Positions 5,235-10,566 of a stretch of DNA of 10,566 nt are shown here, one piece after another (position 1 is the stretch's first letter; every line of letters starts with the position of its first letter). Under the pieces are notes generated by a model, which was not told the DNA's origin, ran no database searches, and worked only from the letters and a program-made list of their open reading frames with translations. This DNA is from RGZA01 sp041917755. GTDB lineage: Bacteria; Pseudomonadota; Alphaproteobacteria; UBA9219; RGZA01. The stretch covers positions 1-10,566 of the forward strand of contig JAYRWY010000009.1 of assembly GCA_041917755.1 (NCBI GenBank), read 5' to 3'. The translations under genes and the position numbers were made by a program.

Positions 5235-6512
5235 TTATTGAGTTGGCTTTCGTATACGAATTCTCACTTTGGAAATTTGCTTTTGCTTGCGTGCCAAAAT
5301 CTGGAATGCGAAAGGATCGTGGTAGATGGTTTCGCCGGGTTCCGGAATGCGTTCAGCAACGTGGATAATAAACCCTGCAATCGTTGTTGCATTTTCATCT
5401 GATATTTCCCATCCCATTTCGCGGTTCAATTCACGTATTGGGAAGCGGCCATCCAAAATAATGCTGCCATCTGGCTGTGGCTTGGGCACGGCCAAGGCAT
5501 TGAACTGGCCTTTATCATAATGGCCAACAATCTCTTCCAGAATATCGGCAAGGGTTAACATGCCTTGTAATACCCCGTATTCATCAATCACAAAGGCGAT
5601 GCGTACTCCGCGCTGACGAAAGGCATTTAGCTGGTCTAGCAGCCCCGTGGTATTGGGAATAAACCATGGCGGCGCAACGATATTGGTAATATCGATGCCT
5701 TGGGTTATGCCGGCGCGGCCTGCTAATTCTGCGATCAGTCGGCGAGCATCAATCACGCCGACAATATCTTCAGGTGATTTTCCCCATAAGGGGACCTGGC
5801 TGTGCTTTGCATCCAGCAATGCCTTGATGACGGTGGTGGTGGGTTGGCCTATCGCCACGCTGGTCATGTCGCGGCGATGGGTCATAACATCGGCCACGGT
5901 CATTTCTTTTAAATCGACCACGGCATGAAGCATGCTGGCTGTAGCCTGACTGGCACCTAAGATATCCGCGTGCATATCAATAACACCACGAATTTCCTGT
6001 TCAGCGTTTTCTTCAATTTCTTGATTGTCCTTGTGAAGATTGAATGGCTTCAGAATAAATAAAATGATGCTGCGGCATACAACGGTTATTGGCACCAACA
6101 CCCAGACCAATAGCTGCGTTAAAGGTGCCAGAAAAAGCGCGGTGCCATCTGGCCTGCGTATAGCAACAGTTTTGGGCAGTATTTCAACAAACAATACAAT
6201 CATCACAGACATGATGGCCGTAGCATAAGCAAGGCCGGCCTCACCAAAGGCTTCAATCATCGCCGCAGTTGTCAGAGCGGAGGATACGATGTTGATGACA
6301 TTATACCCAACCAATATTGCGCCGATGAGAAGATCAGGCTGTTTCATGATGCGGTTGACCAGTGCGGCTCTACGACTACCTTCATTCTCAAGCGTTAGCA
6401 TGCGTGGTTTAGAGCATGACGTGAAGGCGGTTTCAGCAGCAGACAATAGCGCGGATAGTAGCAACAAGAAGCCAATTGATAACGTCAGCATTAGATGGTC
6501 ATGGGTCATCAT
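5235..6512 (-). CDS. CNNM/CBS-domain membrane protein, CorC/HlyC family
   Basis: This family comprises inner-membrane proteins linked to Mg2+ (and Co2+) export or homeostasis. The 425-residue product has an N-terminal membrane domain (CNNM/DUF21, about 8-155) with three to four hydrophobic segments and the typical SAAETAFTS (24-32). VEILPKTVAIRRP (109-121) is also characteristic. Two CBS domains follow (about 205-265 and 275-330, with FVIDEYG at 308-314 and LADILEEIVG at 321-330). The C-terminal CorC/HlyC transporter-associated domain (about 345-420) contains DGRFPIRELNREMGW. I chose the ATG at 6512; a TTG at 6530 adds six residues (MKCPCP), and other in-frame ATGs lie three and 21 bases inside. 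None has a clear ribosome binding site. It leads a two-gene unit with hpnG and is divergent from shc. A direct role in hopanoid synthesis is not indicated; membrane physiology is a possible link. Confidence 0.93.
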   Translation of the reverse strand: MMTHDHLMLTLSIGFLLLLSALLSAAETAFTSCSKPRMLTLENEGSRRAALVNRIMKQPDLLIGAILVGYNVINIVSSALTTAAMIEAFGEAGLAYATAIMSVMIVLFVEILPKTVAIRRPDGTALFLAPLTQLLVWVLVPITVVCRSIILFILKPFNLHKDNQEIEENAEQEIRGVIDMHADILGASQATASMLHAVVDLKEMTVADVMTHRRDMTSVAIGQPTTTVIKALLDAKHSQVPLWGKSPEDIVGVIDARRLIAELAGRAGITQGIDITNIVAPPWFIPNTTGLLDQLNAFRQRGVRIAFVIDEYGVLQGMLTLADILEEIVGHYDKGQFNALAVPKPQPDGSIILDGRFPIRELNREMGWEISDENATTIAGFIIHVAERIPEPGETIYHDPFAFQILARKQKQISKVRIRIRKPTQ

Positions 6513-6546
6513 GGGGCAGGGGCATTTCAAATGTAGGTGTTAACGC

Positions 6547-6552
6547 TATAAT
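6547..6552 (+). promoter_or_regulatory. TATAAT hexamer in the corC-type/shc divergent intergenic region
   Basis: The 195-bp gap 6513-6707 holds a perfect TATAAT at 6547-6552 without a good -35, and a second candidate, TATTAT at 6611-6616, with TTGAAG at 6590-6595 at a short 15-bp spacing. Neither is a convincing complete promoter. The shc promoter must lie in this AT-rich gap. Confidence 0.25.
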
Positions 6553-6707
6553 CGCTGTAGTATGGCAGGTTAATTTTTTTGAACAAGTTTTGAAGCATCA
6601 ATAACGGCTATATTATTACCAAATAACGAAATGATATGACCTAAAAAAATATAGCTTTATGGCTTGATTTTGGCTATTTTCCCCTGTCTTTCAATGTGAG
6701 GAATGCA

Positions 6708-8675
6708 ATGTTTACGCAAGGATTACGCAAAGAAAAAAATGCTGGTCAAACGGCAGGGGTAAATCTATCCGATGTTGCAAAGGGCATTGAAGAAGCCCGA
6801 AATGCGTTACTGAAATTACAACATCAAGATGGCCATTGGGCTTTCCCGCTGGAAGCTGATGCGACTATTCCTGCTGAATATATTCTATTGCAGCATTTTC
6901 TTGATGAAATTGACCAGCCTCTCAATGAAAAAATGGCTGTGTACTTGCGTGCTGACCAATCAAATGTACATGATGGGTGGGCATTATTTCATGCCGGCGA
7001 CTTTAACATCAGTGCCAGTGTCAAAGCTTACTTTGCATTAAAAGCTGTAGGTGACAGTGTAGACGCACCGCATATGGTTCGCGCACGCAACGCTATTTTA
7101 AAACATGGCGGCGCAGCGAAGAGCAATGTGTTTACTCGTATCCAATTGGCTCTCTTTGGTGTTGTTCCATGGACGGCTGTTCCGGTTATGCCAATTGAAA
7201 TTATGGTGTTGCCGCGCTGGTTTCCATTCCATTTAAGTAAAGTTGCGTATTGGTCCCGTACCGTCATTGTGCCGTTGCTGGTTTTAATGACTAAGAAGCC
7301 TCAGGCCCGCAATCCAAGAAACATCCGTCTGGATGAATTGTTTGTAGCTCCGCCAGAAACCGTGAAGGACTGGAATACAAATGATACAAAATCAATTCTC
7401 AATCCGACCTTTCGTGTCATTGATGATATCTTGCGGTTTTTTGAGCCATACATGCCAAAAGGTCTGCGCCAGCATGCCATTGATAAGGCCGTGGCCTTTG
7501 TAAAGGAACGGTTGAACGGAGAGGATGGTCTTGGTGCAATTTATCCGGCTATGGCTAATGCGGTCATGATGTATGACGCGTTGGGGTATGATAAATCGCA
7601 TCCAGATTATGTTATCGCAAAAAAGTCAGTCGATAAATTAGTTATCGAAGAAGAAAAAAGCGCGTATTGCCAGCCGTGTTTTTCTCCGGTGTGGGATACC
7701 GCGTTAACTGCTCATGCCTTATTGGAAGATGGCAGCGCAACCGCACGTGCAGCGGTTGGCCGTGCAGCAGAATGGCTAAAAAAACTTCAGGTACTAGACG
7801 TAGTGGGAGATTGGGCAGAATGGCGTCCAAACGTTCGTCCAGGTGGTTGGGCATTTCAGTACAATAACGCTTACTATCCGGATTTAGATGACACAGCAGT
7901 TGTTGTGATGGCGTTGGATAGATTAGACAGCCAAAAATACCGTGAAGCGATTGAACGCGGCACGGAGTGGGTTCTGGGCTTACAAAGCAAAAATGGTGGA
8001 TGGGGGGCATTTGATGCTGATAATACCTACCACTATCTAAATCATATCCCCTTTGCTGACCATGGCGCTTTGCTTGACCCGCCAACAGCAGATGTTACAG
8101 CACGTTGTCTGGGGATGCTTGCACAGCTTGGTTATAAAATTGATCATCCTGCGGTTGCCGCAAGCATTGCCTATCTGCGCAGCGAGCAGGAAAAAGAAGG
8201 CTGCTGGTTTGGTCGTTGGGGTACAAACTATATCTATGGAACATGGTCTGTACTTAATGCATTAAATGCAATTGGCATCGGCAAAAACGATTTAATGGTT
8301 CGCCGTGCGATCAACTGGCTTGTTTCGAAACAACGCGAAGATGGCGGTTGGGGTGAAGATGGCGCAAGCTATTGGGCAGACAAACCCAAAGGTGAGGGAC
8401 CCGTTAGCACCCCAGCACAGACTGCTTGGGCACTGCTTGGCCTAATGGCGTTTGGCGAAATCGACAGCGAGAGTGTAACAAAAGGTATGAAGTATCTTTT
8501 AGATACGCAAAACACCCAAGGGTTATGGGATGAAACCTATTATACCGCGGTGGGATTTCCAAAAGTGTTTTATCTACGCTATCATGGATATCGGGCTTTC
8601 TTCCCGCAATGGGCTCTGGCTCGATATCAAACGCTCAAGAATAGCAATACAACCCAAACAATGTTTGGTATGTAA
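6708..8675 (+). CDS. shc: Squalene-hopene cyclase
   Basis: Shc cyclises squalene to hopene (diploptene) and hopanol at the inner membrane, the committing step of hopanoid synthesis. The 655-residue product has the normal length and two alpha/alpha-barrel architecture with repeated QW motifs, for example QSKNGGWGAFDADN (426-439). The catalytic acid motif DLDDT at 392-396 is intact, with D394 the protonating aspartate. GDWAEWRPNVRPGGWAFQY (367-385) is a typical cyclase block. The ATG at 6708 is preferred over the in-frame GTG at 6696 because GAGGA (6698-6702) sits five bases before it; the GTG would overlap this site. The stop overlaps the next ATG (TAATG), implying translational coupling to the KamA-family gene. 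Alternative: none serious. Confidence 0.97.
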   Translation: MFTQGLRKEKNAGQTAGVNLSDVAKGIEEARNALLKLQHQDGHWAFPLEADATIPAEYILLQHFLDEIDQPLNEKMAVYLRADQSNVHDGWALFHAGDFNISASVKAYFALKAVGDSVDAPHMVRARNAILKHGGAAKSNVFTRIQLALFGVVPWTAVPVMPIEIMVLPRWFPFHLSKVAYWSRTVIVPLLVLMTKKPQARNPRNIRLDELFVAPPETVKDWNTNDTKSILNPTFRVIDDILRFFEPYMPKGLRQHAIDKAVAFVKERLNGEDGLGAIYPAMANAVMMYDALGYDKSHPDYVIAKKSVDKLVIEEEKSAYCQPCFSPVWDTALTAHALLEDGSATARAAVGRAAEWLKKLQVLDVVGDWAEWRPNVRPGGWAFQYNNAYYPDLDDTAVVVMALDRLDSQKYREAIERGTEWVLGLQSKNGGWGAFDADNTYHYLNHIPFADHGALLDPPTADVTARCLGMLAQLGYKIDHPAVAASIAYLRSEQEKEGCWFGRWGTNYIYGTWSVLNALNAIGIGKNDLMVRRAINWLVSKQREDGGWGEDGASYWADKPKGEGPVSTPAQTAWALLGLMAFGEIDSESVTKGMKYLLDTQNTQGLWDETYYTAVGFPKVFYLRYHGYRAFFPQWALARYQTLKNSNTTQTMFGM

Positions 8676-9790
8676 TGTCCATTTCTGGCGCCAAGGATAA
8701 GCAAGCCGAGCGCAACGAGGCTTATGCGCAGCTTGCCAAGGCGCAAAGCCTGTTACCTATAAAAGTAACTCCGTTTTATCAAAAAAAAATTGATGAAGAA
8801 GTTGCTGCTCTTGGACATCACGGTGGCCCGCTAAGTCTTGCAATGTACCCAAGTGAAGAACGTTTGCATGTCCGCGCACCAGGGGAGGTTGCGGATTGGG
8901 TAGATGACCGAAGCAATATGGTGGCTCAGGCCAAGGATATCTTTATTCAAAAATATCCAAACCGCGTGTTGTTTACCCCTACATCGACATGTGCTGCACA
9001 TTGTCTGTATTGCTTCAGACAGGATGTATTATCTGAACAAAAAAGTACCCAACGACTAAGTATTGAACAGCAATGCGATATCCTTGTGGCGCATCTCAAA
9101 AAACATCCCGCCATTCATGAGGTGATTTTATCCGGCGGCGATCCGCTGACACTATCATATAGCGAATTGCAGGCGATTTTTGAATGTCTGTCAAAGGTCA
9201 GCTCAATCACTGATTTCCGCATTCACACACGTGTGCCGGTCTTTTCACCATCTGCGCTCAAGAATGATGATAAGCTGGATTTATTCGCACAATACAATGT
9301 TCGCATGGTCATACATGCAATCCATCCTTATGAAATTTGCGGTGAGGTAAGCGGATTACTGGATCGTATGCATGCAAAAGGTATTCGGCTGTTCAATCAT
9401 TTTCCATTGCTACGCGGCGTCAATGATCATGCCGATGTGCTTCTGAAATTAATGAGAAAACTTGAGCAGCATCATACACGTACTTTATCCGTATATGTCC
9501 CAGAGCCAATTTATTTCTCCGCGGCATATCGCATCTCCTATGACCGCATGTGCAAGATTATTGATACGGTAAATGCGCAGGCACCATCATGGATGAATAG
9601 TTTTCGTTTTTGTCTGGATAGCCCAGTTGGGAAAGTACGCCGTGAGAATTTGGCCAGTCGTGACGAAGCAAAACAACTTTTGATCTTTATGCGCGATGGT
9701 CAGCGCATCGATTACCCGGATCTACCAGCTGAAATGGATATGCCAGGCGACATAAATAATCTACTTTGGAAGATGAAGAACGTAGCTTAA
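8675..9790 (+). CDS. KamA-family radical SAM/PLP aminomutase-like enzyme
   Basis: KamA-family enzymes move an amino group between neighbouring carbons using PLP and a SAM radical; members act on lysine (KamA), glutamate or the EF-P lysine pathway (EpmB). The 371-residue product has CAAHCLYC with cluster cysteines C106, C110 and C113, LSGGDPL (152-158), FRIHTRVPV (181-189) and HFPLLRGVND (242-251). DSPVGK (315-320) supplies K320, the probable PLP lysine. The usual PYYLH..D...GAAHF block of lysine-type members is replaced by VYVPEPIYFSAAYR (273-286). A proline (P278, next to E277) therefore stands where the substrate-binding aspartate normally is. The PGGGGK of lysine 2,3-aminomutase is shortened to SPVGK. 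The start overlaps the shc stop by one base with no own strong ribosome binding site, so translation is probably coupled to shc. Family is confident; substrate unknown. Confidence 0.88.
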   Translation: MSISGAKDKQAERNEAYAQLAKAQSLLPIKVTPFYQKKIDEEVAALGHHGGPLSLAMYPSEERLHVRAPGEVADWVDDRSNMVAQAKDIFIQKYPNRVLFTPTSTCAAHCLYCFRQDVLSEQKSTQRLSIEQQCDILVAHLKKHPAIHEVILSGGDPLTLSYSELQAIFECLSKVSSITDFRIHTRVPVFSPSALKNDDKLDLFAQYNVRMVIHAIHPYEICGEVSGLLDRMHAKGIRLFNHFPLLRGVNDHADVLLKLMRKLEQHHTRTLSVYVPEPIYFSAAYRISYDRMCKIIDTVNAQAPSWMNSFRFCLDSPVGKVRRENLASRDEAKQLLIFMRDGQRIDYPDLPAEMDMPGDINNLLWKMKNVA

Positions 9791-9814
9791 GTCATTGATA
9801 TAAATTGCTTTAAT

Positions 9815-9860
9815 TAATGGTTAGTATCTTGAAAACGCAATTAAAGTTAAATAACCATTA
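9815..9860. repeat. Inverted repeat TAATGGTTA/TAACCATTA downstream of the kamA-like gene
   Basis: TAATGGTTA (9815-9823) and TAACCATTA (9852-9860) are exact reverse complements separated by 28 bp of AT-rich DNA. The long loop and lack of a T-run make a terminator unlikely. Each arm contains TAACCAT, most of the extended CtrA half-site TTAACCAT, in opposite orientations. Confidence 0.45.
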
Positions 9861-9943
9861 GCCATAAGTACTTATACTAATTCCATTAAATCAAAGCCCT
9901 AATTCGCGCTTGGCGCAAACCAGTTATATTTTATGGATTAGAC

Positions 9944-10566
9944 GTGCCTGAGCCAGACCAACCCAGACCTAGAATACCGGATATACGTGAAGGCGCAATC
10001 CCGCTCGAGCTAGTGAATGAGCTAGATCCTCGCTGGTCGCCGCCATCTATTAGGAACGTCCCAACAAATATTATGAATAGAATTGAACGTGCCTACAATT
10101 CTGTGTTGGGCAGAACCCCAGAGCGTGTTGACCCTCGAGGAAGTGAGGTAATGGCACGGGCTCAAACGCGCTACGAAGTTTCACCAACAGAGGCAGAGCT
10201 ATTTACTAGAATATACGACAACATGCAGGGCACTTCCAGCTTTGCCGAACGTACTGTTCAATCATTAATTCAAACTAGAAACCAACTTCCGGAAGCTGAG
10301 CGTGAGGCAAGAGAGCGCACAGAACGTGAGGCAAGAGAGCGCACAGAACGTCAGGACAGAGAACGCATAGAGCGTGAGGCAAGAGAGCGCCAAGTAGCTG
10401 CTCGGGGACAGGTTGTTGCCCCCCCAGCAGCACCAGCAGCGCCAGTAGTTCGTACATCGCCAGAACCAGTAGTGGCAGCACCAGCAGCGCCAGTAGTTCG
10501 TACATCGCCAGAACCAGTAGTGGCAGCACCAGCAGCGCCAGTAGTTCGTACATCGCCAGAACCAGT
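9944..10566 (+). CDS. Repeat-rich protein of unknown function, cut by the window edge
   Basis: An open frame runs from a GTG at 9944 to the end of the window (207 codons seen). No family is recognised. The GTG has only a weak GGA six bases upstream; internal starts are GTG 10013 and ATG 10073. Residues 1-119 are proline- and arginine-rich, then helical, starting MPEPDQPRPRIPDI, with no signal peptide or membrane segment. Residues 120-151 are four eight-residue units of the type REARERTE, probably a charged helix or coiled coil. From residue 162 a perfect 16-residue Ala/Pro/Val unit repeats and is likely disordered. Codon use favours AGA and CTA more than the neighbouring genes seem to. It is not obviously part of the shc unit, being 153 bp downstream. 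Function unknown; it could be a structural, linker or surface-related protein. Confidence 0.7.
   Translation, partial: MPEPDQPRPRIPDIREGAIPLELVNELDPRWSPPSIRNVPTNIMNRIERAYNSVLGRTPERVDPRGSEVMARAQTRYEVSPTEAELFTRIYDNMQGTSSFAERTVQSLIQTRNQLPEAEREARERTEREARERTERQDRERIEREARERQVAARGQVVAPPAAPAAPVVRTSPEPVVAAPAAPVVRTSPEPVVAAPAAPVVRTSPEP
10301..10396 (+). repeat. Four 24-bp tandem units coding REARERTE-type repeats
   Basis: Units start at 10301, 10325, 10349 and 10373. The first two are identical, the third has diverged (RQDRERIE) and the fourth ends in ERQV. All stay in frame. Confidence 0.9.
10427..10566 (+). repeat. Perfect 48-bp tandem repeat, at least 2.9 copies
   Basis: Units at 10427-10474 and 10475-10522 are identical, and the third (10523-10566) is identical for the 44 bases present. 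Each encodes AAPAAPVVRTSPEPVV in frame. The lack of even synonymous differences points to recent expansion. Confidence 0.97.

Noticed and set aside
7642..8085. Leftward 147-codon frame inside shc
   Set aside because: Shadow frame opposite a highly conserved cyclase region; composition is Pro/His/Cys-rich and not protein-like.
9906..9916. GCGC-TTG-GCGC hairpin as terminator of the shc unit
   Set aside because: Only four base pairs with a three-base loop and no following T-run.
10275..10553. Leftward 92-codon Leu/Val/Ala repeat protein
   Set aside because: It is the antisense reading of the 24-bp and 48-bp tandem repeats. The rightward frame has a coherent non-repeat N-terminus and continues to the edge.
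10427..10566. CRISPR-like array
   Set aside because: Units are contiguous and identical with no unique spacers, and they stay in frame with the coding sequence.

Overview
The window looks like chromosomal DNA of an alphaproteobacterium with moderate GC content that makes hopanoids. Two lines of evidence point there. A regulatory region at the left end combines DnaA boxes, a full CtrA box and a dense cluster of GANTC (CcrM) sites, a mix typical of alphaproteobacterial cell-cycle control. The gene set also contains squalene-hopene cyclase, HpnH and HpnG. I cannot name the genus from sequence alone.

Layout. Bases 1-66 hold the first codons of a leftward gene that runs off the window. Bases 67-718 carry no convincing gene and look like a replication origin or a strongly cell-cycle-controlled regulatory region: two perfect and two one-mismatch DnaA boxes, one TTAA-N7-TTAACC CtrA box, seven GANTC sites within 348 bp, and two sets of inverted repeats. 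A 63-residue unknown protein follows (719-910). Next come about 300 bases without a credible gene, ending in a strong intrinsic terminator (1216-1245), possibly a small RNA or a long 3' UTR. A PrmC-like methyltransferase follows (1314-2243).

The centre is a hopanoid locus. ispH (isoprenoid precursors) and hpnH (adenosylhopane synthase, radical SAM) form a rightward pair behind a good promoter. They converge with no intergenic base on a leftward pair, a CNNM/CBS CorC-type membrane protein gene followed by hpnG (adenosylhopane to ribosylhopane). Divergent from that pair, shc (squalene-hopene cyclase) overlaps by one base a KamA-family radical SAM/PLP enzyme whose substrate-binding region departs from lysine 2,3-aminomutase. 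Together IspH supplies isoprenoid units, Shc cyclises squalene, HpnH adds adenosine to the hopanoid and HpnG removes adenine. Squalene synthesis genes (hpnCDE) and late side-chain genes (hpnO, hpnP, hpnN) are not in this window.

The right end (9944 to the edge) is the N-terminal part of an unrecognised protein. It has a charged eight-residue repeat followed by perfect 48-bp (16-residue) Pro/Ala/Val-rich tandem repeats, cut by the window edge.
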